From assembly GCF_003024605.1 (NCBI RefSeq), contig NZ_PYJQ01000001.1, positions 281,001 through 345,000 of the forward strand: a stretch of DNA of 64,000 nucleotides. The letters are read 5' to 3'. The notes under the pieces are model-generated. The model saw only the letters and a program-made list of their open reading frames with translations. It did no database searches and had not been told where the DNA came from. Of this stretch, positions 35,019 to 44,679 are shown one piece after another. Position 1 is the first letter of the stretch. The number at the start of each line of letters is the position of its first letter. A program made the translations under genes and the position numbers. The stretch is from Rhizobium sp. JAB6. Lineage in GTDB: Bacteria; Pseudomonadota; Alphaproteobacteria; Rhizobiales; Rhizobiaceae.

Positions 35019-36175
35019 CACGATACCCCCGCCAGTTTCCATTCGGTGCAAACGTCTTCGTCCGCCTCGTCATCTCTTTCTGCCGCAAACGCGCGGAATT
35101 CGCCAGCCGTCATCAGCCGCGATAGCGCCCAGACCGCCATGCCTCGGACGGTGGGCGAGGGATCCCCAGCCAGTTCGCGGCACTTCGGGATAAAGGAACG
35201 CTCGCCCGAATTGCCGGCTGCGATGAGAACGTTGCGGATGAACCGGTCCCGGCCGATGCGCTTGACCGGCGAGCCGCTGAAGAAAGCACGAAAGGCCGCG
35301 TCATCCAAATCGAGCAGAAAGGCGATCGTCGGCTCCCTGAGATCCTCCCGCGCCACCAGCTTCATTTCCGAGGCGGCACTGGCGAACTTGTTCCAGGGGC
35401 AGGCGGCCAGGCAGTCGTCGCAGCCGTAGATGCGATTGCCGATCAACGGCCGCAGTTCAGGATCGATCGGCCCCTTGTGCTCGATGGTCAGATAGGAAAT
35501 GCAGCGTCGTGCATCGAGCTGATACGGGGCAGGGAAGGCAGCGGTCGGGCACGCGTCGAGGCAGGCCCGGCAGGAGCCGCAATGGTCGATCTCCGGCTCA
35601 TCGGGCTTGAGCTCGGCCGTTGTGAACATCGAACCGAGAAAGAGCCAGGAGCCGAAGCCGCGGCTGACGAGATTGGTATGCTTGCCCTGCCAGCCGAGCC
35701 CGGCCGCGCCGGCCAGCGGCTTCTCCATGACCGGTGCCGTATCGACGAAGACCTTGACGTCCTCCTTCGAGCGCGCGGCAAAGCGGGTGGCGATTTCCTT
35801 CAGCCGCCCCTTGATGATGTCGTGATAATCGCGGTTTCTGGCATAGACGGAGATTGCCGCCTTATCCTTCTTTTCCAGAATGCCGCGGGGATCTTCCTCG
35901 GGGCCGTAGTTGAGGCCGAAGACGACGATGGAGCGGGTCTCGCTCCAGAGCACGCGCGGATCGGCGCGGCGGCCGCGGGTCTCCTCCATCCAGCCCATGG
36001 TGCCGTGATGACCTTTATCGAGGAATTGCCCCAGCCGGGCGGCCGCCTCGGGAATGGCATCCGGTCTGGTGATGCGACAGAGATCGAAACCCTGGGCACG
36101 CGCTTCCTCTCGCAAAAAAGCGGTCAGTGTGCTTCGGCGCTTGTCAGCTTTTTCCGCTTCGCGATCACCGGGCAT
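35018..36175 (-). CDS. queG: Epoxyqueuosine reductase
   Basis: 385 residues. The cobalamin-binding N-terminal domain is followed by the two [4Fe-4S] motifs, [16 protein letters not shown] and [11 protein letters not shown], and a C-terminal HEAT-like region. Together these are diagnostic of QueG, which reduces epoxyqueuosine to queuosine in tRNA using cobalamin. It is followed by a translationally coupled SDR gene and preceded by a GST gene 12 bases upstream. Confidence 0.96.
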   Translation of the reverse strand: MPGDREAEKADKRRSTLTAFLREEARAQGFDLCRITRPDAIPEAAARLGQFLDKGHHGTMGWMEETRGRRADPRVLWSETRSIVVFGLNYGPEEDPRGILEKKDKAAISVYARNRDYHDIIKGRLKEIATRFAARSKEDVKVFVDTAPVMEKPLAGAAGLGWQGKHTNLVSRGFGSWLFLGSMFTTAELKPDEPEIDHCGSCRACLDACPTAAFPAPYQLDARRCISYLTIEHKGPIDPELRPLIGNRIYGCDDCLAACPWNKFASAASEMKLVAREDLREPTIAFLLDLDDAAFRAFFSGSPVKRIGRDRFIRNVLIAAGNSGERSFIPKCRELAGDPSPTVRGMAVWALSRLMTAGEFRAFAAERDDEADEDVCTEWKLAGVS

Positions 36176-36187
36176 ATCGAGCCCTCG

Positions 36188-36880
36188 TCAGAAATCCAGA
36201 TCCGCGTAGTGCGAAACCGGAGTGACACCGCGCACGCGCTCCGCCAGGATCGGCCGGAAGGACGGGCGCGACTTCAGCCGCTGATACCATTCCTTGGCAA
36301 CCGGCGATTCCGCCCAGTCGATCTCACCCAGATAGTCTAGCACGGAAACCGAAGCCGCGGCGGCAAGATCGGCATAGCTCAGTCGCTCGCCGGCGAGCCA
36401 CTGCCGCGAGCCCGCCAGCCAAGACAGATATTTCATATGCTGGCGGATATTGCCGCGCGCCATGCGCATGACCTTGGAGTCGGGCGCGCCGCCGCCCTGC
36501 TCGGCGGTCATCTGCAGCTTGAACACGCGTTCGCGCGTCAGCGGCCGCGTGACATCCTGCTCCATCTTCTGCATGAACCATTCCGTCAGCCGGCGGATTT
36601 CGGCGCGCTGGAACGGATCTTCGGCGAGAAGCCGGCGGTCGCGCTTCAGAACGCCATGCGTCTCGTCGAGATATTCGGAAATAACCGAGGCGCCGCAGAG
36701 CGCCCGCATGCTGTCATCGACGTAGACAGGCAGGGTGCCGGCGGGATTCAGCGCCAGGAAATCGCGCCGCTTTTCCCAGGTCTGTTCCTCGATCAGCTCC
36801 GTCTGATAGCCATATTCCGTCAGGATCAGACGAACGAACCGGGAGGAAGATGACATTGGGTGATGATACAGCGTCGGCAT
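36188..36880 (-). CDS. Glutathione S-transferase family protein
   Basis: 230 residues. The thioredoxin-like N-terminal domain reads LYHHPMSSSSRFVRLILTEYGY, with a Ser-rich active loop, then NPAGTLPVYVDD (cis-Pro) and ISEYLDE. The helical C-terminal domain has LSYADLAAAASVSVLDYLGEIDW, the conserved N-capping Asp. It probably conjugates or reduces with glutathione in the cytoplasm. It sits just upstream of queG on the same strand. Confidence 0.92.
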   Translation of the reverse strand: MPTLYHHPMSSSSRFVRLILTEYGYQTELIEEQTWEKRRDFLALNPAGTLPVYVDDSMRALCGASVISEYLDETHGVLKRDRRLLAEDPFQRAEIRRLTEWFMQKMEQDVTRPLTRERVFKLQMTAEQGGGAPDSKVMRMARGNIRQHMKYLSWLAGSRQWLAGERLSYADLAAAASVSVLDYLGEIDWAESPVAKEWYQRLKSRPSFRPILAERVRGVTPVSHYADLDF

Positions 36881-36921
36881 TGGTACTCGGGTGTTTCTGA
36901 TTGATGCTATGGAAGTCTTTT

Positions 36922-36941
36922 GGGTCGCGATCCTGCGACCC
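36922..36941. promoter_or_regulatory. Perfect stem-loop in the GST/uppP intergenic region
   Basis: GGGTCGC and GCGACCC (7-base perfect arms, 6-base loop) lie 41 bases upstream of the GST start and 90 bases upstream of uppP. No T run follows on either strand. It could be an operator or a leader hairpin. Confidence 0.35.
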
Positions 36942-37031
36942 TAGTCATTTGTCATCGGTTGAAGCTATAGGATCTTGGCCTAGTTTGCACAAGCGAATCG
37001 GGCCGCCCTGCCGTTAGACAAAGGACACGAT

Positions 37032-37829
37032 ATGGCTGAACAAATTGTTATCGCGTTGGTTTTAGGCCTTGTGGAGGGGCTTACGGAGTTCATTCCGGTC
37101 TCCTCGACAGGCCATCTGATATTGCTCGGACATTTTCTCGGCTTCAAGTCGGCCGGTACTTTTGAAGTTTTGATCCAGCTCGGCGCGATTCTCGCCATCC
37201 TGCTCGTCTATTTCAATCGCCTCGTCCAGATCGCCAAGGTGCTGCCCGTCAGCACCAAGGCTCGTCACTTCGTGCTCGCCGTCCTCTTCGGCTTTCTCCC
37301 CGCTGCCGTTATCGGGGCGCTGGCGCATGATTTCATCAAGACGGTGCTGTTCGATTCGCCGAAGATCATCTGTATCTCACTGATCCTGGGCGGCATCGTC
37401 CTGCTCGTCATCGACAAGATCGAGTTCAAGCCGAAATACACCAGCGCCTATGAATTTTCCTGGCCGATGGCGGTCAAGATCGGCTTCTTCCAGTGCCTGG
37501 CCATGATTCCGGGAACGTCGCGCTCCGGTTCCACCATCGTCGGCGCCCTGCTGCTCGGTGCCGACAAGCGTTCCGCCGCTGAATTTTCCTTCTTTCTCGC
37601 CATGCCGACGATGGTCGGCGCCTTCACGCTAGATTTGTGGAAGAGCCGCCATGATCTTAGCGTCGCTGATGGTCAGCTGATCGTCATCGGCTTCGTGATG
37701 GCGTTTATTTCGGCGCTCTTTGTCGTGCGCGCGTTGCTCGACTTCGTATCGCGCCGTGGTTACGCCCCTTTCGCATGGTGGCGCATTGCCGTCGGCGCAA
37801 TCGGTCTCATCGGTCTCTATTTCGGCTGA
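37032..37829 (+). CDS. uppP: Undecaprenyl-diphosphatase
   Basis: 265 residues with about eight membrane helices. Both catalytic signatures of the BacA/UppP family are present: [20 protein letters not shown] (residues 12-31) and [17 protein letters not shown] (Arg and Ser of the PGTSRSG motif). The enzyme recycles undecaprenyl pyrophosphate for peptidoglycan and polysaccharide export. CAAAGGACACGAT precedes the ATG. A strong terminator follows. Confidence 0.97.
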   Translation: MAEQIVIALVLGLVEGLTEFIPVSSTGHLILLGHFLGFKSAGTFEVLIQLGAILAILLVYFNRLVQIAKVLPVSTKARHFVLAVLFGFLPAAVIGALAHDFIKTVLFDSPKIICISLILGGIVLLVIDKIEFKPKYTSAYEFSWPMAVKIGFFQCLAMIPGTSRSGSTIVGALLLGADKRSAAEFSFFLAMPTMVGAFTLDLWKSRHDLSVADGQLIVIGFVMAFISALFVVRALLDFVSRRGYAPFAWWRIAVGAIGLIGLYFG

Positions 37830-37863
37830 GACCGATCGTTGGCGCTGGATATCCTGAAAAAAT

Positions 37864-37890
37864 GAAGGCCGGTCAAACCCCGGCCTTTTT
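37864..37890 (+). terminator. Rho-independent terminator of uppP
   Basis: Arms AAGGCCGG and CCGGCCTT with a seven-base loop are followed by a short T run, 35 bases after the uppP stop. In the opposite direction it would also follow the small convergent gene. Confidence 0.85.
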
Positions 37891-37898
37891 CATAACGG

Positions 37899-38063
37899 TC
37901 AGTTCCGCGAGGACGTGTCGATGGAACCCGTCGTGCAGGGATCGACGCCGTAGGCCGGCGCACATTCGCCCTTGATCGAGGCGATGCTGCCGCGGGCCAC
38001 GAACGAGCCTGCGAGAATCACCAGTGCCGCGCACGCAAACAGAAGCGCGATAGACTTGCCCAT
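37899..38063 (-). CDS. Small single-span membrane or exported protein
   Basis: 54 residues from the ATG at 38061-38063, with GGAAAGG upstream; a longer in-frame start is less likely. SIALLFACAALVILAGSFVA is one hydrophobic segment, and the tail has two Cys (GECAPAYGVDPCTTGS). The pattern resembles small secreted or membrane-anchored rhizobial proteins with a DPCxTGS motif. Function unknown. It converges on uppP and shares its terminator region. Confidence 0.62.
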   Translation of the reverse strand: MGKSIALLFACAALVILAGSFVARGSIASIKGECAPAYGVDPCTTGSIDTSSRN

Positions 38064-38292
38064 CGAAGAATGCCTTTCCGCAGAAGTGTGAAGCGCGCCG
38101 CGGACCGGTTCATTATCCAAGCCTGAGACGCGCGGCTGTGTTAGTCAGTGGAATGAGCAATAGCAATAAATGTTCATATTAAATTTGGCGTTAATGCTAC
38201 TATTTCCGCACTGCGTCTTTTGAGCAACGCTGAGCTGTGAATGGCGGTGCGTTGCCAGCCCGCCGGACCGGTTTCCGTCGTTAAGGAGCAAC

Positions 38293-38324
38293 AAAAAACG
38301 CCGCCCGGCAAAGCCGTGCGGCGC
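38293..38324 (-). terminator. Rho-independent terminator of the NDUFA9-like gene
   Basis: Read on the minus strand, a GC-rich stem (GCCGCA..GGCGGC type, with an inner CGGC/GCCG pair) is followed by TTTTTT. It lies 26 bases after the stop codon of the gene at 38350. Confidence 0.8.
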
Positions 38325-38349
38325 ATGGATTTCGTGGAATGCCGAATCG

Positions 38350-39330
38350 TCAGGCGGCTTTGCCGGAACCTGTAAACTGGCCTTGCGGGCGGTAACGCAC
38401 CAAGTAGGACGGCAGCACGGAGACCAGCAGTGTCGGCAGCAGGCCTATGCCCTTCAGGGTGCGTCCTTCCGCTTCCGCCTGCTTGGAAACGACATTGTCG
38501 CTCTTCAGCAACGTTACCTGGTCGGCGGTGATCGGCGGCGTGATGAGCGGCACCAGCGATGCGACCGAGCCGATCAGAGAAGCCAGGCCGAAGGGGATGG
38601 AGACGAACGACTTCTTCCGATTGATGACGGCAAGCGTCGTCTCGAGACATTCGCGGAAAGAAAGGACCTCAGGACCGCCGAGCTCATAGGTCGTGCCGGG
38701 CTTCAGTTTGCCGTCGACGCTGCGGGCGACGGTTTCCGCGATATCCTGAACATAGACCGGCTGAAATTTCGTCTTGCCGCCGCCGATCAGCGGCAGAAAG
38801 GGCGCGGTGCGGGACATATCGGCGAATTTGTTAAAGAATTCGTCTTCAGGCCCAAAGACGATCGAGGGGCGCAGGATGATTGCATCCGGCTTGATCGACA
38901 GGATGGCGGTTTCGGCGCGTGCCTTGGTTCGGGCATAGGCCGAAGGCGAGTTGGCATCGGCGCCAAGTGCCGAAATATGCGTCAGCGAGGCGCCGGCGCC
39001 GCGGGCGGCTTCCGCAATCGCCTTGGCGCCGAATTCCTGTACGGCATCGAACGTGTTGCGGCCGCTTTCGGCGAGAATGCCGACGCAGTTGACGACATGC
39101 TGTGCGCCTTCGACGGCACGGTCGATGGAGTTACGGTAGCGCACATTGGCCTGAACGAGCGAAATCTGGCCGAGATTGCCAAGCGGCTGCAGGAAGCCGG
39201 CAAGATCGGGACGGCGAACAGCGACACGGATGCGATAGCCGCGCTTGGCAAGCGCACGCACGACGTGCCGCCCGATGAAACCTGATCCTCCGAACACAGT
39301 GACGAGCGGCGGGAGGTTGGACAGGGTCAT
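38350..39330 (-). CDS. Complex I NDUFA9-like NAD(P)-binding protein
   Basis: 326 residues, with GAGGAG before the ATG. VTVFGGSGFIGRHVVRALAKRGY is the Rossmann motif of atypical SDRs; VGILAESGRNTF and HISALGADANSPSAYARTKARAE follow, and ILRPSIVFGPEDEFFNKFA is the NDUFA9 family signature. The C-terminus has one hydrophobic stretch (SLIGSVASLVPLI). These proteins are homologous to the accessory subunit of mitochondrial complex I and bind NADPH; their bacterial role is not firmly known. Confidence 0.9.
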   Translation of the reverse strand: MTLSNLPPLVTVFGGSGFIGRHVVRALAKRGYRIRVAVRRPDLAGFLQPLGNLGQISLVQANVRYRNSIDRAVEGAQHVVNCVGILAESGRNTFDAVQEFGAKAIAEAARGAGASLTHISALGADANSPSAYARTKARAETAILSIKPDAIILRPSIVFGPEDEFFNKFADMSRTAPFLPLIGGGKTKFQPVYVQDIAETVARSVDGKLKPGTTYELGGPEVLSFRECLETTLAVINRKKSFVSIPFGLASLIGSVASLVPLITPPITADQVTLLKSDNVVSKQAEAEGRTLKGIGLLPTLLVSVLPSYLVRYRPQGQFTGSGKAA

Positions 39331-39442
39331 GGCAGGCTCCTCGAAAGGCTTTGATTGGGCTTATCTGGTTTCGTCTTAGCCGATCCGCGCGCCGAGGTGA
39401 AGTGCTATCGCGCTGCATTGCAGCGTCGGTTTTTCAAGGGGT

Positions 39443-39730
39443 TTAAACCCCTTCTACGACGACCATTTCGGCATCTGCCACCTGCTGCCGGATTTTGGCC
39501 GCGATTTGGTATTCCGGCGAGTTGTAGCAATCGACGGCGTGCTGCAGCGACGGAAATTCGATAACGACATTACGGCCGCGCGCCTGTCCTTCAAGCGGCG
39601 TGAACGCACCGCCGCGAGCAAGGAAATTCGCGCCATATTTCTCGAAGGCCGGCTTCGCGGCGGCGACGTAATCCTTATAGCGCTCGGGGTCGCGGACATC
39701 CACGCGCGCGATCCAATATCCCTTTGGCAT
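39443..39730 (-). CDS. DUF1330 domain protein
   Basis: 95 residues with GGGAGGAAAAC before the ATG. KGYWIARVDVRDPERYKDYVAAAKPAFEKYGANFLARGG and VVIEFPSLQHAVDCYNSPEYQ are the DUF1330 pattern, a dimeric ferredoxin-like alpha/beta barrel. It lies 27 bases downstream of pyrF and is probably in the same transcript. The biochemical role is unknown. Confidence 0.92.
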   Translation of the reverse strand: MPKGYWIARVDVRDPERYKDYVAAAKPAFEKYGANFLARGGAFTPLEGQARGRNVVIEFPSLQHAVDCYNSPEYQIAAKIRQQVADAEMVVVEGV

Positions 39731-39757
39731 GTTTTCCTCCCTGTTTGTTCTGGTCGT

Positions 39758-40450
39758 TTAGATTGCCGCGTCGATCTCGGCGAGAATGGCGCGGGCCGCC
39801 TCTTTCGGATCGGCCGCCTTGACGATCGGCCTTGCAACGACGAGATGGCTCGAACCGGCCTTGATGGCGTCGGCAGGCGTCATCACCCGCTTCTGGTCGC
39901 CCTTGTCGCTGCCGGCCGGACGGATGCCGGGTGTCACCAGCGCCATATCGGGCCCGATGACCTTGCGGACGGCGGCGGACTCCTCGGCCGAGCAGACGAT
40001 GCCGCCCATGCCGGCGAGATGCGCCTGTTCGGCCCTGCGCAGCACCAGCGTATGCGGATCATATTCATAGCCGGCGGCGATGAGATCGCCTTCGTCCATG
40101 GAAGTCAGGACCGTGACGCCGAGCAGGCAGAGACCGGAACCCTTGGCGGCTTCGACAGCCGCCTTCATCGTCTTCGGATAGGCGTGCAGCGTCAGCATCG
40201 ACATGCCCATCTTGACGATATTCTCCACGCCGGAGGCGACCGTATTGTCGATGTCGAGCAGCTTCATGTCCAAGAAGATCTTCTTGCCGCTGGCGGCCAG
40301 ATCGCGGGCGAATTCGAGGCCGCCGGCAAAGGCGAGCTGATAGCCGATCTTGTAGTAGAGAATATCGTCGCCGAGGGCGCCGACCACTTTCTCGGCCTCC
40401 TGAAGGTTTGGAACATCCAGTCCAACGATCAAGCGGTCGCGTGCGGTCAT
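39758..40450 (-). CDS. pyrF: Orotidine 5'-phosphate decarboxylase
   Basis: 230 residues from the ATG at 40448-40450, one base after the stop of the upstream phosphatase gene. [18 protein letters not shown] begins the barrel and [16 protein letters not shown] holds the catalytic Asp-x-Lys-x-x-Asp set. [21 protein letters not shown] is the phosphate-binding loop. It makes UMP in pyrimidine synthesis. A longer in-frame start inside the phosphatase gene was rejected. Confidence 0.97.
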   Translation of the reverse strand: MTARDRLIVGLDVPNLQEAEKVVGALGDDILYYKIGYQLAFAGGLEFARDLAASGKKIFLDMKLLDIDNTVASGVENIVKMGMSMLTLHAYPKTMKAAVEAAKGSGLCLLGVTVLTSMDEGDLIAAGYEYDPHTLVLRRAEQAHLAGMGGIVCSAEESAAVRKVIGPDMALVTPGIRPAGSDKGDQKRVMTPADAIKAGSSHLVVARPIVKAADPKEAARAILAEIDAAI

Positions 40451-40451
40451 A

Positions 40452-41039
40452 TCAAGCCCATCCCATCCAGTCTTCCATGGGTGTCCAGTCGCATGAGACG
40501 GCGCGCTTCGCAAGATCGAAACAGAAAAGATTGCCGCCGCCCGGCGGCTGATCGCCCTGCCGCGCGATCGGCTTTCCTTGCAGATGACATTTCAGCAGCG
40601 TGCCGACGCCGCCATGGCCGACGAAGGCGATCGGCACGTTCGGATCGTGCCGCGCAAGAACGGCCTCGACATTCGAGACGATTCTCGCCTGCGCATCGAT
40701 GGCGCGCTCCCAGCCCTTGAAGCTTTCATGCGGATTGGCGAAGAACCAGTCCGCCGCCTTTTCGAACTCCGGCGGCGCCAGGAAGCCCGTGGCACTGCGG
40801 TCGTTTTCATGCATGGCTTCGATGACCTCGATCGGCGCGCCGCTTGCCGTCGCCAAAGCATCCGCCGTTTCGATCGCCTTGCGCTCGCCGCTGGAAACGA
40901 TGAGGCCGAGCTTGCCCGCCCAGGGCCGGCTTGCCGCCAGCCGCGCCCGCTCGGCCCCTGTTTCGGATAAGCCCCACTCCGGCACGGGCACGGCGGGATC
41001 GATGCGCACCTGCGGGTGCGTAATATAAAGAGCGTACAT
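40452..41039 (-). CDS. Histidine phosphatase family protein, atypical active-site motif
   Basis: 195 residues of the phosphoglycerate-mutase-like fold. The usual N-terminal RHG motif is replaced by YITHPQV, keeping the phosphorylated His but not the Arg or Gly. [17 protein letters not shown] holds the family's Ser/Arg region, [13 protein letters not shown] the acid, and [14 protein letters not shown] the second catalytic His. It is translated just before pyrF with a one-base gap. The substrate is unknown. Confidence 0.87.
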   Translation of the reverse strand: MYALYITHPQVRIDPAVPVPEWGLSETGAERARLAASRPWAGKLGLIVSSGERKAIETADALATASGAPIEVIEAMHENDRSATGFLAPPEFEKAADWFFANPHESFKGWERAIDAQARIVSNVEAVLARHDPNVPIAFVGHGGVGTLLKCHLQGKPIARQGDQPPGGGNLFCFDLAKRAVSCDWTPMEDWMGWA

Positions 41040-41059
41040 GGGTTGTTCCAGCGGTTGGC

Positions 41060-41653
41060 TCAGCCGCGGCTATAGATCCAGAGCTGGGCCGGCGGAATGT
41101 TGCGCACGATGAAGTCGAAATGGCGGATATGGTATCGATCCGGTTTGGCGATGATCGGCGAAACCGGGCCGTAGGAGATCTGCACCACCGGCCGTCCGGG
41201 CGGTATGCGATCCAGCAGGCTTTCGAGAAGCGCGACGCGCGCCTTCATCGGGAAATTGAGGAGGGGAATGCCCGAGACGATGGAATCGAAAGTCTGGCCG
41301 CGCAGTACGCCCAGCGTCTTATCGAGATCAAAGGCGTCGCCATTGATGAAATTGACGCCGGGATAACGGCGGACAAGATGATTGTAGAAGTCGGTGGAAT
41401 ATTCGATGGCGATAAGTTTCTGCGGCTCTATGCCCCGTCCGAGGATAGCTTTGGTAATCGCTCCGGTTCCCGGTCCGAGCTCCAGAACGGGCAGGCCCGA
41501 TTGCGGGTTTATGACGCTCGCCATCTTGCGGGCCGTGATCGACGAGGTGGGGGCGATCGAGCCAACCGTCTTGGGGCCCTGCATCATGCCCTTGAAGAAA
41601 CGAATTTCCTCGTCGAATTTCTTGCCAAGCCGTTCCTTGAGACGCAGCGCCAT
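41060..41653 (-). CDS. pmtA: Phospholipid N-methyltransferase, PmtA type
   Basis: 197 residues from the ATG at 41651-41653, with GGGGAAG upstream; a GTG four codons earlier covers that site. The N-terminus ALRLKERLGKKFDEEIRFFK is the amphipathic membrane-binding helix of rhizobial/agrobacterial PmtA. LELGPGTGAITKAIL is the SAM-binding motif I and the IPLLNFP segment is conserved. It methylates phosphatidylethanolamine stepwise to phosphatidylcholine, using SAM at the inner membrane. Confidence 0.92.
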   Translation of the reverse strand: MALRLKERLGKKFDEEIRFFKGMMQGPKTVGSIAPTSSITARKMASVINPQSGLPVLELGPGTGAITKAILGRGIEPQKLIAIEYSTDFYNHLVRRYPGVNFINGDAFDLDKTLGVLRGQTFDSIVSGIPLLNFPMKARVALLESLLDRIPPGRPVVQISYGPVSPIIAKPDRYHIRHFDFIVRNIPPAQLWIYSRG

Positions 41654-41814
41654 GCTCTTCCCCACCAGATTTTATCGTAGCGACTTACATATTGCTTCTC
41701 TAGGATCTTGCAACGAAATGACGCAATAACAAGAGAAAATGTCGCAACCGACAAAGGATCAAATAAAAGCGCCCCTGCGTTGCATAAACGCATGAAAGAG
41801 CGCTTTGGTTTCCC

Positions 41815-41926
41815 ATGAGCCGGATGATTCCAGGTCTGTTCGGTCCGGAATCATCCGGCTCATGATTCAAAAAAGTGGAGCATGATGTCGTCCGAAAACC
41901 GCTCACACTCTTTGGCATCATGCTCT
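41815..41926. repeat. RIME-like palindromic repeat (element B)
   Basis: Two hairpins in the same order as element A. The first (41815-41863) has perfect 17-base arms beginning ATGAGCCGGATGATTCC around AGGTCTGTTCGGTCC. The second (41878-41925) has arms GAGCATGATG/CATCATGCTC around a CCGAAAACCGCTCACACTCT loop. The outermost TAG, read on the minus strand, is the stop codon of dnaN. The element lies between dnaN and the pmtA promoter. Confidence 0.8.
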
Positions 41927-43043
41927 ACACCCGCATCGGCATCAGCACATAAAGCGCGTCGTCGCCGGCCGTGTCGCGGATGAGCGTCGGCGAGCCGGCA
42001 TCGGCCAGCAGGAATATAGCCGCGTCGCCGGAAAGCTGTGCGGTGATGTCGAGCAGGTACTTGGCGTTGAAGCCGATTTCCATCGGGTCCATCTCATAGC
42101 CGACGGCGACTTCTTCCGTCGCACTGCCTGAATCCGGATTGTTCACCGTGAGCAGCAGCTGGCCGTCGGAAAGGGCGAGCTTCACTGCGCGCCCGCGCTC
42201 CGAAGAGATCGTCGATACGCGATCGACGGCCTGGGCGAAGCTCTGGCAATCGACCCGCATTTCCTTGTCGTTGTTGGCCGGAATGACGCGCTGATAATCC
42301 GGGAACGTGCCGTCGATCAGCTTCGAGGTCATGACGATGGAGCCGATGGTCAGGCGGATCTTGGCGTCGGAGACTTCGACGGTGACGATCGCATCCGGCG
42401 TGTCCACGAGCTTCTGCAGTTCGCCCACGGTCTTGCGCGGGATGATGATGCCGGGCATGCCTTCGGAGCCCGAAGGCGCGCTGACATCGGCACGGGCGAG
42501 GCGATGCCCGTCCGTGGCGACAGCCCTGAGCTTCAGGTCCCCGCCACTTTCGATTGTGTGGAAGAAGATGCCGTTGAGGTAATAACGGGTCTCCTCGGTG
42601 GAGATCGCAAACTGCGTGCGGTCGATCAGCATCTTCAGATCGGACGCCTTCAGCTTGAAGGAATGGCTGAAGCTGCCGGCGGTGAGATCCGGAAAATCGG
42701 ATTCCGGCAGGCACTGCAGCGAGAACTTCGAGCGGCCGGAGGCGACCGTCATCGAGCTGCCGTCGGTGTTGGTGGCGAGAAGAACTTCCGAGCCGTCGGG
42801 AAGCTTGCGTACGATGTCGTAAAGCAAATGCGCGGGAACCGTGGTGGCGCCGGCCTGTTCGACATTGGCGGGCGTTGCCTCGGTGATTTCGAGATCCAGG
42901 TCGGTCGCCTTCATGTCGAGATTCGTGCCGTCGGCCTTGAGCAGCACGTTGGACAGAATCGGGATCGTGTTGCGACGCTCGACCACGCGATGCACGTGGT
43001 TCAGCGACTTCAGGAGGTTCGACCGCTCAATTGTTATACGCAT
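41925..43043 (-). CDS. dnaN: DNA polymerase III beta sliding clamp
   Basis: 372 residues, full length, with the three repeated clamp domains. MRITIERSNLLKSLNHVHRVVERRNTIPILSNVLL at the start and the C-terminal LMPMRV, the conserved hydrophobic end, are typical. It tethers the polymerase to DNA as a ring-shaped dimer. dnaA and recF are not adjacent, as usual in Rhizobiales where dnaN lies away from the origin cluster. The stop codon is part of repeat element B. Confidence 0.98.
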   Translation of the reverse strand: MRITIERSNLLKSLNHVHRVVERRNTIPILSNVLLKADGTNLDMKATDLDLEITEATPANVEQAGATTVPAHLLYDIVRKLPDGSEVLLATNTDGSSMTVASGRSKFSLQCLPESDFPDLTAGSFSHSFKLKASDLKMLIDRTQFAISTEETRYYLNGIFFHTIESGGDLKLRAVATDGHRLARADVSAPSGSEGMPGIIIPRKTVGELQKLVDTPDAIVTVEVSDAKIRLTIGSIVMTSKLIDGTFPDYQRVIPANNDKEMRVDCQSFAQAVDRVSTISSERGRAVKLALSDGQLLLTVNNPDSGSATEEVAVGYEMDPMEIGFNAKYLLDITAQLSGDAAIFLLADAGSPTLIRDTAGDDALYVLMPMRV

Positions 43044-43295
43044 GGATGCTACCGCTTTCGACCGTGACTAGCCGGGCGGCCCGAGGCGCCCGAGCGACAT
43101 GTTTTCGGACAAGGCCCGAAAGATTGGACAGGCAACTTGGCAGACTTCTCCATCCGAATGCAAGAGGTATGGATCAATTGCCGAGCGCCAATTCGCCATT
43201 TCGTCGGCAATGCTCCACAGGAATTGCACCGCTCTTGCCGTCCGGGCGCGCCTCGCCCATAAAGGCTGCCTATCCGAGATGAATTCAGGACCGGC

Positions 43296-44204
43296 ATGAA
43301 CGAAGAACAATCAGGCGGCGGGATGCGCAGTTTCCGCCTGCATAACAATCAGATCCCGGCCCGTCCTCTCGAACCGGCGCTCTATCTCGTTGCGACGCCG
43401 ATCGGCAATCTCGGGGATATCACGCTAAGGGCGCTGGAGACGTTGGCCGGTGCTGACGTGCTGGCCTGCGAGGATACGCGCGTGACGCGCGTTCTGCTCG
43501 ACCGCTATGGCATCCAGAACAAGCCCTATGCCTATCACGAATACAATGCCGATGAGGCAGGCCCCCGGCTGCTGCAGGCATTGGAAGCGGGACGGTCGGT
43601 AGCGTTGGTTTCCGATGCCGGCACCCCGCTCGTCTCCGATCCCGGCTATCGGCTTGCGGTGCAGGCAATCGAGGCGGGATACAAGGTCGTACCCATTCCC
43701 GGCGCCTCGGCGCCGCTGGCTGCTCTCGTCGGCTCCGGCCTGCCGAACGACGCCTTCTTCTTTGCCGGTTTCCTGCCCGCCAAGGACAAGGGCCGCCGCG
43801 ATCGTCTCGCGGAGCTGACAGCCGTGCCCGCAACCCTCATCTTCTTTGAATCGCCGCATCGCATTGCCGCTACCCTTGCCGCCGCTGCCGATGTGCTGGG
43901 CGGTGAGCGCGCAGGCGCCGTTTGCCGCGAGCTGACGAAGACCTTCGAGGAATTCCGGCGCGGCACGCTCTCCGAACTCGCCGCATTTTATGATGCCGTC
44001 GAGAATGTGAAGGGCGAGATCGTCTGGCTCGTTGGCCCGCCGGCGGAAAGCGTTGCCGCGCAGGCGGATGTCGATGCCATCCTCGCCGATCTCTCAGGGG
44101 CGATGCCCACCGCCAAGGCGGCAACGGAGGCTGCGCGCTTGACCGGCTTGCCGCGCAAGGAGCTTTACCAGCGCCTGCTCGGCATGAAGGAGCGCCATGG
44201 CTGA
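43296..44204 (+). CDS. rsmI: 16S rRNA 2'-O-ribose C1402 methyltransferase
   Basis: 302 residues. LYLVATPIGNLGDITLRALETL is the RsmI signature, with LACEDTRVTRVLL, SDAGTPLVSDPGYRLA and PIPGASAPLAALVGSGLPNDAFFFAGFLP covering the tetrapyrrole-methylase fold. It methylates the ribose of C1402 in the decoding centre with SAM. The stop overlaps the start of yraN by 8 bases, and a gshB gene follows further on, the usual rhizobial order. Confidence 0.97.
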   Translation: MNEEQSGGGMRSFRLHNNQIPARPLEPALYLVATPIGNLGDITLRALETLAGADVLACEDTRVTRVLLDRYGIQNKPYAYHEYNADEAGPRLLQALEAGRSVALVSDAGTPLVSDPGYRLAVQAIEAGYKVVPIPGASAPLAALVGSGLPNDAFFFAGFLPAKDKGRRDRLAELTAVPATLIFFESPHRIAATLAAAADVLGGERAGAVCRELTKTFEEFRRGTLSELAAFYDAVENVKGEIVWLVGPPAESVAAQADVDAILADLSGAMPTAKAATEAARLTGLPRKELYQRLLGMKERHG

Positions 44205-44577
44205 TACGAAGCCCGGGTCCGGCGAGAAACTGAAGCGGCAAAAAGCCTGGCGACGCGGGCACGTCGCCGAATATTTCGCGGCCGCCTTCCTGATGCTCAA
44301 GGGCTATCGGATCCTGGCGATCCGCCATCGCACCAAGCTTGGCGAAATCGATATCGTCGCGCGCAAGGGCGATCTCGCCGTCTTCGTGGAGGTGAAATCG
44401 CGGCGAGGCGCGCAGGAGGCGATCGACGCCGTTTCCTTCTCTTCGCAAAGGCGCATCCGTGCCGCAAGCGACCTCTGGCTTGCCCGCCAGCCGGATTTTG
44501 CCCGCCTGTCGCAACGCTATGACATTGTCGCGATGCTGCCCGGCCGCTGGCCGCAGCATTTTCCGGACGCGTTTTGA
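44197..44577 (+). CDS. yraN: YraN family endonuclease-like protein (UPF0102)
   Basis: 126 residues. RRGHVAEYFAAAFLMLKGYRILAIRHRTKLGEIDIVARKGDLAVFVEVKSRR holds the nuclease-like Glu, G-E-I-D and E-V-K residues of the UPF0102/YraN fold, related to Holliday-junction resolvases. Function is not established. It overlaps the 3' end of rsmI by 8 bases. Confidence 0.93.
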   Translation: MADTKPGSGEKLKRQKAWRRGHVAEYFAAAFLMLKGYRILAIRHRTKLGEIDIVARKGDLAVFVEVKSRRGAQEAIDAVSFSSQRRIRAASDLWLARQPDFARLSQRYDIVAMLPGRWPQHFPDAF

Positions 44578-44679
44578 GCGGGGCGTTACAGGGCCGTCAC
44601 AAAATCAGCCTATTGCCGGGCGGCTAGCGCCTGCGATTTCTCCGCCGGCGCTCCTCAGTTCATTTCGACAGGCCCGACC

